DNA from: Cyclina sinensis
Taxonomy: Eukaryota; Mollusca; Bivalvia; Venerida; Veneridae
Length of the DNA: 64,000 bases
Assembly (NCBI GenBank): GCA_012932295.1
Contig: JAAONU010000001.1
Span: 8,765,104-8,829,103, forward strand
Reading direction: 5' to 3'
Each line of letters starts with the position of its first letter. The stretch's first letter is position 1. The notes beneath the pieces were generated by a model that worked only from the letters and a program-made list of their open reading frames with translations, was not told the origin of the DNA and did not search any database. This document shows positions 11,672 to 25,281 of the stretch, piece after piece. A program made the translations under genes and the position numbers.

Positions 11672-14368
11672 CCAGATGAACCAGTGAAAACTGCTGTAGC
11701 AAATTAGTAGTGGTGAATACAGTCATAAATGTTATGACCAAACAATAGGACTTACCTAGTGAATACAGATTTAACTGAAAATCCAGTCAAACTGTACAAA
11801 GTGAAGAAAGTAAAGAACAAAGCAGCAGTGAATACAGATACTGTATTAATACAAATACTGGTGCATCAAAGTAATAATCAAAACTTATCTCATGTAGTGA
11901 ATACAAATGGTGACTGAGTAACCAGCTGAGGAAAAATGTTAGCTTTTTCCGTTTGTATTTTCAGGTTACAAGCAATGCATTCAGAGGGTAAAGATAGTCC
12001 TATATTGTAATTTGAAAAACTAATGACATACTCTGTGACATCTAAACTTTGTCCAATTTTCTGCACACTCAGCCCATCCCTTCTTCAAAAAGGACAAATC
12101 AACATGTCTACCCCATCTCAGAGACACAAATATTTGACATTTATGAAATATAGTATTTTATGGAGTATTATTGATAAAACCACTATCAAGTCAAAATGTC
12201 ATGATACAGGATAAAGCACAACAGGATATGATGTGGCAAAACGTATTGTAACATGATACAAACAATAGAGATGAAAATTGAAAACATGATAGTGATATTC
12301 TGTGTTGAAAATAAAATTCTTACCAGAGCTCTTTTTAACCTAAGATCCTTTATCACTTAAAACAAAACCTCAGAGTCATATAAAAGGCATTCCAAAGCCA
12401 TCTGTACCAGACAATAAAATAACAAGATAGCACTTTTATTTACACAACCTACAACTGAGTTCATTTCTTCAACATTTCCGCTGCAGAGTTCCAATTCAAT
12501 TACAAAATACCATTATTCATAATGAAATCATTCCCATTACAAAATACCATGACATTCATTCACGAGTAGGCTGGCATTTTCTAAATGTATGCCGTATTTT
12601 CCACTATCACTCACCGCTGATAGTACTACACGATTCTCCTTGCCTAACAAATTGATTTTTTTTCAAAACTATCACCCATTCACATTATGATAAAACCAGT
12701 TCAAATGTTTTTGTATGTTTTTGTGTGTATTTTAAACAGACAATTATCTCATGAAACAGTTTCTCTGTTAATCTGTCTACATTTCAAAATGGCTATATAC
12801 ATCCCATACAGCTAGTTTACAGTCAGTATCTGTTTTTCGACCAATCATATGTCAACAAGTCTACATGTCTTTGGAACATTATCCCACACACTCTCATTGA
12901 GAAATTGTTGTCACATGAGTTACTATTCACCTGATAGTATGTCATCGATGAATCGAATCCGCCTGCACATAACAACCAGTGAAGACTAGAAACCCTGACA
13001 TAATCTGTTAATTTACTCATACATTCACTTGTGAGGTACAAGGCAAAAGCAATTCCTGGAAAAGTGTAACCAATTGTGTATTCTGCAAAATTCTGCAGAA
13101 GCAGGCAACACCAATCAAATAATTGTTTTCTGCAAGGAAAATAATCTGTAGGGGACATAAAAATTACCTCTTATTTTCAAAACTGTCTCCCATTCAACTT
13201 CTAATAAAACCATATCACAAATTTTCATTTTCATTCATGTAATTTAGAGAGGCATACCTAAAACTTAGCCTTCCATTTTTATTAAAATCTTATAAATATG
13301 AATGATATTGAATGAATTATTGCCCAAATACTAAGTACACTGGGTAGAATGAATGTGTTAACATTACTCTTAATACGGAAAGTTGTTGTGCGTTTTTTTG
13401 GTGGATAAATGAACACTAACAAGGTGTGTTATTGCCCTAAAGAAATTGTTTTAAACATATGTTCTGCTTTATGTGATAAATTAGAGAATAAGCCGGTAAA
13501 ATGCTTATGCAGTATATCATGGCTTAATTTTAGAGTACGTCCCTTTACTTTCAACAGGTAATTAGCTCATGAAACAATGATCTAAGTTTATGAAATTTTA
13601 CAATTCAAGAGAGGTGAAAGAACAGAAAAGTGGGCTGGGGCTCGGCTGGTGCAGAGGTGGTGCAGAGGTGGGGCAGGGGGATTTATCTTAGCTATTCCTG
13701 AGAGTGAAGTTTTGTTTCTTGTTTCTATACACAAAAACTAATGACCATTACCAAGAAGCATTGTATTTTTATTTAAATCACAAGAAATCACATTTTCTTG
13801 ACATCAAGGAAATTTATGTGTTTTAATAAAATCTGAAGTTTAGAAGGTAAAGAAGCAGTGGGTTGACTTAATTGCGCAACCGATCACTCTAAAAGGTTTA
13901 ATAAAACTGAAAAGTACTATATATTCAGACAGACCAAATTCCTTTTCAGTGACAAATGCCCAAGTTACTCAGTGGCGAAAAATTTCTGTCACCAGGAGCA
14001 AGTTTAAACCTCAACTGGAATGTGCAGTTTAGACTTTAATGTTGTTGTTGTTATTGTCTGTTAAATTATAGGTACTCTTACTTAAGGAGAGAGATCAATG
14101 CTCAGGTATTCAGCAATGGGGTTCAACTAGGGTGGTAGCTGTCCTAACAGTTGATGATACTCAAGTTGATTTTCAGTTTTGGGCACAGAAGGATTGGATG
14201 CTGGTAACGTAAGATAACTGCCCGCTGTTGCATTCATTCAAAGGTGGTCAACAAAAAAATATATTTGTCTACTAACCTTAAAGGAATAACATTTGTTTTA
14301 AACCTCTACCTTCAAATGGACTGTATGTATTTGCTTTCCAAAACTGAATCAATCTTTCTTAGATTCCA
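11672..14368. other. Long single-copy stretch, AT-rich
   Basis: No repeat family is identified, apart from loose GTGAATACAGAT repeats at 11700-11910 and two similar segments at about 12663 and 13176 (ACTATCACCCATTC and ACTGTCTCCCATTC). A 111-residue minus-strand frame at 12823-13158 resembles no protein I can name. A G-rich patch (GGTGCAGAGGTGGGGCAGG) lies at about 13650-13680. Confidence 0.4.
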
Positions 14369-14446
14369 AACCAATACAAAAACACAGAACCAATACAAAA
14401 ACACAGAACCAATACAAAAACACAGAACCAATACAAAAACACAGAA
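14369..14446. repeat. Perfect 19-bp tandem repeat, four copies
   Basis: CCAATACAAAAACACAGAA occurs four times without interruption from 14371. The identity of the copies suggests recent expansion. Confidence 0.95.
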
Positions 14447-14597
14447 GGATCTTTTTTCTGAAGCTATAATGAAAAATTTACATAAATCTTTCTCTTTGTT
14501 GGGTTTTTTCTCAGTCTCTGGAGATATCAGTCTCGAACAACAGCTTACATGTAAAAGTCTACAACATTCTTCATGAGATAGAACAATGTCATTGTGT

Positions 14598-14905
14598 AAC
14601 GGGCAACAATGGCCCTGAATTGCCTATCCTCAGAACAAGTGAAATGTAAATGATTTATAATAGAAATAACAGAAAGAACTAGACAATGCTGCATGCATAA
14701 ATAAAAGCTTAGGCTATCTGGGTTATAAAAAGAAAATTTCAAAATGTTTCCTATATATTTCTTTGTAAAACCTGTGACCACACAACAAGGGTAGAGCCAA
14801 GGTGCATAATCTGTATAATCTTGGTAAAGATTCACTAGACAATGTTACATACCAAAGTTCAGAAGTCTCAGCTAAACAGGTTTTCTGACGAGTGTATTTT
14901 CTTGA
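14598..14905 (+). mobile_element. Decayed GGGCC-hairpin element
   Basis: A degenerate head (GGGCAACAATGGCCCTGAATTG) is followed by core text shared with intact copies (CTTGGTAAAGATTCACTAGACAATG and ACATACCAAAGTTCAGAAG). Tail lost. Confidence 0.6.
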
Positions 14906-15159
14906 CCAAGCCATAAACCTGCCGTTTTTTGTGACTTGCGTAGATTTTCAGATATTATTTTTCTTTCCATAGCATTTAATTACAATATATGGATCTAATG
15001 GTATGTATGTAACAGATGTCATACTGCTCAACTGAATATAAAAAACAGTAGTGAGAATGTGTCTCAGGGATAAAAAATGTATATGAACCTATATGTGTTA
15101 TATAGTTATACATGTATATACTTATCTTAAACAGCCAGTATCATTTCCTTCAAAAGTAA

Positions 15160-16510
15160 ATTTGTGTTTCCAGTTAGTGTTGAAGTGAGTATCTAGAAAG
15201 TAACTCCTGATAAGAAATGTATATCTGTCTACAGTTGCTGAAGTGAGTATCTAGAATGAAATTCCTAACAAAAAATGTAAATCTATGTCCAGTTAGTGCT
15301 TAAGTGAGTATCTAGAATGAAATTCCTAATAAGAAATGTAAATCTATGACCAGTTAGTGCTGAAGTGAGTATCTAGAATGAAATTCCTAATAAAAAATGT
15401 AAATCTTTGTCCAGTTTGTGCTGAAGTGAGTACCTAGAAAGTTACTCCTGATAAGAAATATATATCTGTCTAAAATTGCTGAAGTGAGTATCTAGAATGA
15501 AATTCCTAGTAAGAAATGTAAATCTATGACCAGTTAGTGCTGAAGTGAGTATCTATAATGAAATTCCTAATAAGAAATGTAAATCTATGACCAGTTAGTG
15601 CTGAAGTGAGTATCTATAATGAAATTCCTAATAAGAAATGTAAATCTATGTTCAGTTAGTGCTGAAGTGAGTATCTAGAATGAAATTCCTAATAAGAAAT
15701 GTAAATCTATGACCAGTTAGTGCTGAAGTGAGTATCTAGAATGAAATTCCTAATAAGAAATGTAAATCTTTGTCCAGTTTGTGCTGAAGTGAGTACCTAG
15801 AAAGTTACTCCTGATAAGAAATATATATCTGTCTAAAGTTGCTGAAGTGAGTATCTAGAATGAAATTCCTAATAAGAAATGTAAATCTATGTCCAGTTAG
15901 TGCTGAAGTTAGTATCTAGAATGAAACTCCTGGTAAGAAATGTAAATCTATGTCTATTTAGTGCTGAAGTGAGTATCTAGAATGAAACTCCAGATAAGAA
16001 ATGTAAATCTATGTCAAGTTAGTGCTGAAGTGAGTATCTAGAATGAAATTCCTAATAAAAGAAATGTAAATATATGTCCAGTTAGTGCTGAAGTGAGTAT
16101 CTAGAAAGTAACTCCTGATAAGAAATATATATCTGTCTACAGTTGCTGAAGTGAGTATCTAGAATGGAATTCCTAATAAGAAATGTAAATCTATGACCAG
16201 TTTGTCCTGAAGTGAGTATCTAGAATGAAATTCCTAATAAGAAATGTAAATATATGTCTAGTTAGTGCTGAAGTGAGTATCTAGAAAGTAACTCCTGATA
16301 AGAAATGTATATCTGTCTACAGTTAGTGCTGAAGTGAGTATCTTAGTGCTGAAGTTAGTATCTAGAATGAAACTCCAAATAAGAAATGTAAATCTATGTC
16401 CAGTTAGTGCTGAAGTGCTAGAAAGAATCTCCTGATAAGGACGTATATCTGTGTCCAGTTAGTGCTGAAGTGAGTATCTAGAATGAAATTCCTGATAAGA
16501 AATGTATATA
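15160..16510. repeat. 61-bp satellite array, about 22 units
   Basis: The landmark GTGAGTATCTAGA recurs at steps of 61 bp (for example 15304, 15365, 15426), with 58-bp steps after 15185, 15426, 15789 and 16093. A variant unit reading AAAGTWACTCCTGATAAG replaces the common AATGAAATTCCTAATAAG at irregular positions. A small internal partial duplication lies near 16334-16360. Confidence 0.95.
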
Positions 16511-17029
16511 CTTATAAAGGTAGAGAAAAAAAGAGATTTTCAAAAAAAAATGTTACAGGCCCACATGGAAGATTGGGAAACCAAATGTGTAGCCTAAATA
16601 AAGACTTTACTTCCTAACTTACGTACTAGAAGTTTACTTCCCTTCTAAACTTAATTCTTATGGTCTTAAAGTTTCCTATTAAATTGTAAATATCAACATG
16701 CTTTTAAACAGTTATATCAATATTAATGTTCTTATAGTGTAATGTACAATGAAATGTCTTATCATTTATCAACAAAAAATTTTAATCATTGTTATTTTGA
16801 CCTAAAACATGAACTTTTTCTTATAATGCCAAACTGTTTCTGATATATATGACATAAACTTGTCACCAATCGATAGACCAACAAAGTTTGTGTCTTTACA
16901 AATTGTTTAACGGTGACTTAATGACAACAATTATGCTTTAGTCCTTTTAACATTTAAATTATCCAATAATTCCTGGTATCAGCCAAGGGTGAAATAATAC
17001 TTTTCGTTAATTATGTATTTTTTATAAAA
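16511..17029. other. AT-rich single-copy stretch
   Basis: Nothing supported is seen. Confidence 0.5.
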
Positions 17030-18378
17030 ACAAGAAGCGCCACAATGCGACGAAAACCAGGTTTTCAACGATCAAGTATTGATGTGACAGGAATTAGGAA
17101 GAAATATGGCAGTGAAGTAAAAATGGTGCTGATATTTTGGTACCAACACTGAAAGTTGGTTTCAATAGTTCAAAATAAAAATAAATCAGATACCTGAGTA
17201 GCAATGCCAGGCTGTATTTTCATGTAAGCTACACACATGCCAAGTTGAGTATCAATAGGTCAAAGTGTGCTGAAGTTATTGAGTAGAAGCTGAAAATTCT
17301 ATTGTAAGCAAGTGACCTTGATCACAGACACCTGGGTAGCAATTCCAAGCTGCCTCTTAATATAAGCTACCCATATACCAAGTTTAGCATCAATAGACCA
17401 AAGCAAACTAAAGTTATTGAGCAGAAACTGAATTTCTATTTTTAGCAACAGTGACCTTGACCTTGATCACAGACACCTGGGTAGCAATCCCAAGCTGCCT
17501 TTTGTTAAAAGCTACCCATACACCAAGTTTGGGGTCAATAGGTCAAAGCAAACTTAAGTATTTGAGCGGAAGCTGAATTTCTATTTTTAGCAACAGTGAC
17601 CTTGACCTTGACCACAGACACCTGGGTAGCAATCCCAACCTGCCTTTTAAAATAAGCTAACCATAAACCAAGTTTGGGGTCAATAGACCAAAGCAAACTA
17701 AAGTTATTGAGCAGAAACTGAATTTCTATTTTTAGCAACAGTGACCTTGACCTTGATCACAGACACCTAGGTAGCAATCCTAAGCTGCCCCTTGATATAA
17801 GCTACCCATACACCAATTTTGGGGTCAATAGGTCAAAACAAACTCAAGTTATTGAGCGGAAACTGAATTTCTATTTTTAGCAACAGTGACCTTGACCTTG
17901 ATCACAGACACCTGGGTAGCAATTCCAAGCTGCCTCTTGATAAAAGCTACCCATATACCAAGTTTGGGGTCAATAGGTCAAAGCAAACTCAAGTTATTGA
18001 GCGGAATCTGAATTTCTATTTTTAGCAACAGTGACCTTGACCTTGATCAAAGACACCTGGGTAGCAATCCCAAGCTGCCTCTTGATATAAGCTACTCAAA
18101 TACCAAGTTTGGGGTCAATAGGTTAAAGCAAACTCAAGTTATTGAGCGGAAACTGAATTTCTATTTTTAGCAACAGTGACCTTGACCTTGATCACAGACA
18201 CCTGGGTAGCAATCCCAAGCTGCCTCTTGATATAAGCTACCCATACACCAAGTTTGGCGTCAATAGGCCAAAGTTAACTCAAGTTATTGAGCGGAAACCA
18301 AAAATTGACGCCCGCCCGCCCGCCCACCTGCTGACTTCAGCATTTCAATAACCAGTTTTCGTTGAAAACCTGGTTAAA
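17030..18378 (+). mobile_element. Non-autonomous element, ACCAGGTTTTC family, copy 1
   Basis: ACAAGAAGCGCC at 17030; AACCAGGTTTTCAACGA at 17055-17071 matches, inverted and without mismatch, 18359-18375. The core holds about six units of exactly 145 bp (CAGTGACC at 17449, 17594, 17739, 17884, 18029 and 18174). A run of CCCG units lies at 18309-18326. Both ends can also fold locally: GAAAACC A GGTTTTC at the 5' end and AACCAGTTTTC GTT GAAAACCTGGTT at the 3' end. No protein is encoded. Confidence 0.9.
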
Positions 18379-18519
18379 AATCTCATAATTTAGAATATCC
18401 TATTTAAACTACAATTTTTCTGCTTGAAAAACAGAGACAATTTGTACCAAAGACATTATAGAAACACAAATTTCTTTGTAATCACTTCTAGGACACAGAA
18501 AACTTACAATTGCCCTTAC

Positions 18520-18550
18520 CTGTTATATCATATTCATTTTGCATCATTTT
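18520..18550 (-). CDS. Candidate 31-bp exon of a minus-strand split gene
   Basis: Acceptor AAACATTCTTAG, 31 bp, donor ATAACAG|GTAAGGG (strong). Phase 0 to 1 reads KMMQNEYDIT. It would follow the candidate exon at 18720-18781 after a 169-nt intron and then join 9537-9617 in frame. Confidence 0.25.
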
Positions 18551-18719
18551 CTAAGAATGTTTATAATGGCTTCGACCAAGCCTGTTTTTTTTTAACACTG
18601 TAAGAATTATCAAATACATTTGACAGTTATTTTAGCACTATTTTGCTATTATTTCAGGTCTGTTATTATAGTGAATTCAGAGTAATCTGACTGTAACTTC
18701 TATACATGTATATCCTTAC

Positions 18720-18781
18720 CCTGCCATTGTCTCCAGCTTCAATAAGGGTAAAAGAGTGTACAGGTGCCTTAAATTTCATCA
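18720..18781 (-). CDS. Candidate 62-bp exon of a minus-strand split gene
   Basis: On the minus strand, AACAAAAAACAG precedes 62 bp that end at donor GGCAGG|GTAAGG. The frame in phase 1 to 0 reads MKFKAPVHSFTLIEAGDNGR, a composition less biased by AT content than its surroundings. The acceptor is weak, being A-rich with the nearest pyrimidine tract about 25 nt upstream. Phases agree with 32148-32318 upstream and 18520-18550 downstream. Product unknown. Confidence 0.35.
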
Positions 18782-21700
18782 CTGTTTTTTGTTATGTCTT
18801 TTCACAATGAAAAAAGTTTAAAAACAAAAAATATGTACAGAAAAGCAATTTAAAATGGAATCCTGTCTATTTGGCAGTGCATTTGACAACCATAAGGGTG
18901 TATGATAAAGGCTTGTAAGCATGGTAACATAAACAAAGTTCTCTTTTTACATTAATTGTTTGTTCACAGGATTATAAACTAAGTTATTATAGTGTGACAC
19001 TTATAATGAATGTGTAACTGTCATGTTCTTGTGACTTTACTATACTTGAATTTTTTGCCATTCCATGGCAAGACATACCCAGTTACATACTTAGTCACAA
19101 TGGCTATCACACATTTTTGCCATTCCTTCATGTTTATCTATGTACCATGGTACCAGTGACATAACAGAGAAGTAACTACACTGACTTAAACAGTTTGGCA
19201 AACCAACACCATGTCATGTAATGTCTTCTGTCTGCAATGCCAATAACTAAACTTATTTATCAAGGTCCTAATTAAATGTTATCAAGAATATACAACTATT
19301 AGATGGCTTGCAAAGGATTTTTCTCTGCAAATATTGACTTAATCTTAATGCATGTATTTACTTGAAACCAGCTTCTATCAAACTGAAAGTGTGGACTTTT
19401 TTTTAGCAAATTAGATACCAAACTGGTTCCCTTTACAGTACTGCTGAAAACATTACCTAACTGAAGTCCCCATGAAAACATAATACAGAGCCTTGGTAAA
19501 GGTGGGTTTATAAATAGACAAAGAGAAAACACGTTAGTTAAGAAAGCACTAATCTTTGTCTTATGTCTCCACAAGACATGTCAACTTACTCACAAAAACA
19601 GGTGCAGAGGTACTGAAAATATAAACCTGATCTGCAATAGTCCTTGTTTCTTCTTTAAAGTCAGTTTTCCTTCACTACTCAACCAGAGAGATGGTCCTTT
19701 ACAAAAATTTCAAAATGCTTTACCAATATAACCATGAAAAGAGGTTTCTCATGATCAATTCATGCAAAGTGCAAAAAAAAAAAGGTAACGCACTATTATT
19801 CATATCTCACTATTTAAGTTCAAGACCGACTTTGTAAAAAGACGTCAAGATCAATTCGCCGGCTAATGGGGGGCAATTACTGGAGTATTTGTTGCTAATT
19901 CCTCTGGTTACCATTAATTTCACACAGCCTTTGCTTCATATTTTATGAATGAATGCTCTCTTATGATAAGCATAATATGATGATTTGAATCGCTCAATGA
20001 AAATGTGTGCTGTTTGAAATATGCTGCTGTGCTTAAGAGGAATCAGATTGTGCAAGTACAAACACATCGTGCCTACAGCTAATACTTGTGAGTTTTTCTA
20101 AAACAGCCCTTCTAACAAATCTGAAGACATTCCTTCCTATTTGCCTAGGTCAAAGGAGAAACATGTCAAAGACTAGACTGTTCTGAGTTCAAAATAATGT
20201 CCAAGACTCAACAGTAAGGAAGTAAAACAAGGCCTCATTATTTCAGATGAAACAAGGCCCAAAGGAAAACAGTTCTGAGGCAAAAATGGCCAAATGTTAG
20301 ATATAGTAAAGTGGAACAGGGCACAAAACTTAAGATAACGTAAACTGTTATCCAACTGTTTCCATGTCAAGTGGTCAAAGTCACAGCATTGTAAATAAAT
20401 ATGACCTCTTTATTTTTAAGGGTAGTTGTTCAACCAAATAATGCTGGCTTGACTATTTCTGTGAAAGAGAGGCTGGTTTAGTAAGGAAAACTGGGAACAA
20501 GTGGCAGTTCCTTGTATCACTTGGTTTATAGACAACACAGGTTCTCTTGAACAATGGTCATATATCATTCTCATATACATAGACGAAATACTGTTAGAAG
20601 TCTTAAAATAGAACAAAAACAAACAAAAGAGATAAATCTAATGAGCAAAATCCTCATGTGACACATTTTCCCATGGTCTTAAAATTAAGGTTTCGTTATT
20701 ATCTGACCTTGTTGTTTATATTCCTCACATGACTTTCTAAATAAAGTTTTAACAAAAAATTAGGTCAATATTTTCAGATACTTCAGGCCAAATACAGATA
20801 AATTAATTATACTGAGGTTGACTTTACAAAATAATGGGCAGTGGAAAATTTCTATATGGCTTAAAAAAGTTTTTTTGATAAAGTTAAATCCTTTCAGCAA
20901 ATATGCTTTTGCAAATAGACTAACAAAGTTTTTTTTTTCAAAGCTGGAAGATCAGACAAGGTCAAATCTATTACCGAACCAAATCTCAGAAATGCTAAAA
21001 AAAGTGCTATATTTTTTATATGTTTACCTTCATCAAAAACAATGTTAGCTTGTATATTTTGAGACAAAAAATAACTTACTCCAAAGATGAAAACAGTTTC
21101 TTGAATTCTTGAATCATATATTTAAAAACATCATAAATAATATGAAAATTATTTAAGAATCAAATATTTTTACTAATATATTAGGCGAAGCTGTCCAACC
21201 TCACTTTTGATCTATTTAGGAATGATGACGTTAGACAATGCCGAATGAATATTTGCACCACTTCTTTTGGTATGTATTCCTATACTTAGTGAAAAAAGTT
21301 ACACACCACTGTTTGTTTAGATGACAAACAGCTGAAGTATATGCTTCATTTTCATGAAATATTTATAAAGTATCCTGACTGAATTTCATTTTCTTGGATT
21401 ATTATTACTACTTTGTTACTTTATTAAAGCATTTTTCGTAGATGCATACTGAAACCTGTTGTGGGCCAAATGTGTATTAATATCTGTACAATACAATTGA
21501 TACTTGTAAAACACCTTTTCCTTTACTTTAATTTCAATCAATGCAATATATATCTTTTATTTTAATTAAAAGAATTTTTTTACTGAAATCATAAAAAGAA
21601 AGAAAAAAAAAACATGGCCAGACTGTAACTTCCTACAGCTTACAGGATTACAGGGCTGAAATTTTACAACAAGCTTAATTTCCAACTGTGTCTCCCGAAA

Positions 21701-22124
21701 CATGAAATAAATATTTTAAGCCTTATGGCCACAGGTACAGACCACAGTGTTTGTTTGAATAGATAACTAAATATCTCACATACCTTCATTTCTTTTGATC
21801 ATGTACTACATTGTGTTTACAAACAACCCACAAAACAATAATCTCACAAAATCCCTACATATCCAAAATGCTTTGGTCGACTTCCAAATTTCTCAGCAAA
21901 TGGAGATTTTCTAATGGAGAATAGCATGTTGATGAGAGTGTTCAAGTTAATGCAATGATCTATTTTCTGTTTTGCAGTTCCGTCGGCATGCCAAGTAGCA
22001 GTATGACAATCACTAAACATCATAGTCATAATTTCTGAACAGCATGATATTCAGACAACCTAACTGTTATAAAAAGCAAAATATGAAATTAATTCTCATA
22101 CTTTCACTCTTGTGAAAAAAACAA

Positions 22125-23195
22125 ACAAGAGGGCAATAATGGCCCTACAGCACTCACCTGAGTACAACTGTGCTATGTAATGTATTTATCACCAACATAA
22201 AAAAGAATGAAACAAGAGGCATTATTTGAACAATATTGGTAGAGGTCAACTAGGCAATGCTTCGAACCAAATTTTAGAAATCTCAGCCCAACAACATCTG
22301 ACAAGAAAATTTTTTTAGAGTCTAAGAGTTTGTCTATATAATGCTATGTAAGGTAACTTACCCCAAAGGTGAAGCACAAAATGACACCTGGGCCAAAGTT
22401 TGAATATATTGGTTGAGGTCCAAGAGATAATGCCTCATGACAAATCTCAGAACACTAGGCCTTTCATACACAAAGAATTTTAAAGACTTTTCTTATATAC
22501 TGAAAAACATGTGAGCCTTCTGGAGGAGTTGTTTATTTTTACTCCAGTGCTGTTATTTTAACAAATCTGATACAGTACAACTAGATAATGCTACACGTCA
22601 AAGTTCAGAAGTCTCAATTCAGTGGTTTCTGAATTGAAGATTTTTTGCCTAAATAAGTCTATGTACGTAAAACATCTTACCCCTGGGACAGAGCAAAAAA
22701 TTACCCAAGGTCCAAAGTTTGAACAATCTTGGTATAATGGTCCAATAAACAATGCTTTCTGCTAAATTTTAGAACACTGGGCAATGTGGTTTCATACAGG
22801 AAGGATTTTAAAGATTTTTTATATATATATTTCCATGTACAACATGAGACCACACAGGTGGGGCTAAAAGTGACTCCACGGAACACATTTGGTAGAGGTC
22901 CACTAGACAATGCTATGCACATTTTCAGAGCTCTCAGCCTAGTGGTTCAGACAAGAAGATTTCTGAAGTTTTCATTCCTGTTGCCATAGCAACCAGAATT
23001 CTGTATGGAATTCAATTCTTTGAATAATTTTGATAGAGTTTCATACAAGAAGCATTCCTGCCAAGTTTTACCATCTTCGACCAAGCAGTTTATGATGAGA
23101 TAATGTTTAAAGTAAAAAGTTGATGATGCATGACAGATGCAGGGCAATCATAAAAACTCAACCCTAGGCAAATGCTCTGCATGGTGAGCTGAAAC
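22125..23195 (+). mobile_element. Degraded GGGCC-hairpin element
   Basis: ACAAGAGGGCAATAATGGCCC at 22125-22145 (hairpin with mismatches), several diverged core units (GGTAGAGGTCCACTAGACAATGC at about 22891), and a worn tail ATGGTGAGCTGAAA. Divergence between units marks it as an old copy. Confidence 0.75.
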
Positions 23196-24150
23196 TCAGC
23201 AAACTGGCTGAGTATGGAAACCAAGTATGGTTTTCTTGCTAAAATTCTCCACTGTTGAAGAGTTACTACTCCTTTATAGCAGTAGAGCTGTAACACTATA
23301 AATAAATTTACTATTTATCCATCTCAGCCACTGAACAAAGTAAATTTTGCAAGTCAAGCTATCTAACTAAAAATTAATTTGGTATTATATCTATCTATAT
23401 ATCTGAGTTTATTTCAGTTTTGGTTGTCTGTATGACCAAGAAGATCCCCTGAAGAGTTTACTTACTTCTTATATCTGCAAGAAAGAAAGAAAAGATTCTA
23501 GAGAAACTTTTACTACTTGTAAATGTTCAGTGTTTAGTACCAATGTATGGCACCTCACTTTACATTTTCTTTAAAAAGAACATCACAAGTGCTAGTATAG
23601 GAACTTGGGATACTGAAGTAAAATTCCTGTACATTACAAATGGACCAGTGCTCTGCCCATGATAAAATTAACATATTTCTTTACATATGGTAATTTCTGA
23701 AGTTGTGAAGTTGTGTGTAATTGTCTCTTTAAAAAATATGCTTCTGTTGTTTTAGTCTGACCCCCATCCCAAAACTGTCTAAGATCAGAAAATGCTATCA
23801 ATGCAACTAAAACAGCCAATGAAAACGGAGACTTATTAATGTTACTTGCTTATGCAGCTGGTAGTAAATCAATGCTTATTAACTAATTACCATTACTGTG
23901 TGAGTTATAAGTACAACACTTGCCTTCTCAGCACTACTCTGTTGAGCTGAAACATGCAAATAAAATGGAACATGCAAATAAAATGGAAAAGAAAACGACA
24001 AAAATTTACTCAATAAAGTCTAATTGAAGTATTTTTTCCTGCATTTTACATTTTCTTGCTGAATTGGCATCCTGTATTTATCAGAGTTTTCCTTGAATCC
24101 TTTATATCCTTCAACAGTATATTAGAAATGTCTTCTATGAACTGTCCCTG
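23196..24150. other. AT-rich single-copy stretch
   Basis: No gene is recognised. A very strong minus-strand acceptor and a strong donor lie only 9 nt apart at 23466-23474 (see findings). Confidence 0.4.
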
Positions 24151-24385
24151 TCTTGACCCTATCTGAATATGTTCTTGACCCTATCAGAATCAGACGTTGA
24201 CCCCTTTTTGTTCTAGTCTTTCATACATTTCTCTACCAGTCCTTGACTATTATCTGTACTAATCCCTGACCCCTACCTTTACCAGTCCTTGGCTCCTAGT
24301 TGTATTAGTATTTGACCACTAACTGTATATATCCTCGACATTTTTCTCTACCAGTCCTTGAAACTATCTGTAATAGTCTATAAAT

Positions 24386-25281
24386 TAGGGATGCAAAAGG
24401 TTAACCGGTTAACCTACCGAATAATCGGTTAACCGGTAACAATTTTTCGGTGAGGTTAACCGAAAAAAAAGTTAAAAATATAAACTTTAAAAGTTAAAAC
24501 TACAAAACAAGCGCGCCGCGCTGACATCGTCATGGTGATAAACCCCATATGCGCGTAGATCAATACAAGTGTCACGCTTATACACAAGACGCCTCTCGTT
24601 TATTTGGTAATTGTCACTTTTGCCATTGTTATGATTAACAATTATATAAACAATGTGTCTCCTATTTGCAGCTGCCAGTTAAGAGTTTAACTGACACAAT
24701 TGTTTGTTTCCTACTCGCTAAAAACTTAAATTGAGACTAAAGGAAGATCGCCATTGATGATTTCTTAACAATTAACACGTCAAATCAAGTTTGTTTTTCG
24801 AAGCAGTTGCAATTGATGTTATGTCTTATTAATTTGTTTTTCGATAGTTAGACTTGAATGTGTAATTAAATAAAATATAAAAGTCTTCGATGTGTTTTTT
24901 TTTTATTTATTTATTTCATGTAGGTAGATCTAATGCAATACATTTCATTATAAGAATGAAACATTAAACCAAAAACAGATTGAAATCGTTATTATTACCG
25001 ACAACGATCGCATACATTTATTAAATGAATTTAAAGCAGTAAGAAATTACGAGGGGAACGCATATGTATCTAATAAGCGATCATAATACTCTTTCGGCCC
25101 GCAGGAACCGAATAGTAAACACTATCCCATCAACTTCCGGTTTCGCTTTAAAAGTGTGCATATCATAAACAGTGACTAGTACGCACGAAATTATTTTCAT
25201 TGTTTATCGGTTAACCGGTAAATTTACCGGTAACAGCGTCAGGTTAACCGGTAAATGAAAAAGTTACCGTTTGCATCCCTA
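24386..25281. mobile_element. hAT-type MITE with 8-bp target duplication
   Basis: Terminal inverted repeats TAGGGATGCAAA (24386-24397) and TTTGCATCCCTA (25270-25281) match without mismatch. The flanks are direct repeats CTATAAAT at 24378-24385 and 25282-25289, fitting the hAT preference for T at position 2 and A at position 7. Near the ends are many copies of GGTTAACCGGT, including a 16-bp palindrome at 24399-24414. At 896 bp and with no open frame it is non-autonomous. Confidence 0.95.

Larger units (their letters stand above)
18379..22124. other. Long single-copy AT-rich stretch with two candidate exons
   Basis: No mobile element is recognised. Poly-A and poly-T runs occur at about 19775 and 21600. 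The candidate minus-strand exons at 18520-18550 and 18720-18781 are the only coding-like signals. Confidence 0.4.

Noticed and set aside
12323..12354. 32-bp minus-strand segment with donor CTCTG|GTAAGA (IKDLRLKRAL)
   Set aside because: Phase 1 to 0 does not fit the chain, and a better acceptor upstream gives only closed frames.
12823..13158. 111-residue minus-strand frame with a faint kelch-like GGF
   Set aside because: One short motif without the rest of the repeat; no splice or start context.
15160..16510. CRISPR-like array
   Set aside because: Units are contiguous without unique spacers, and the sequence is clearly animal.
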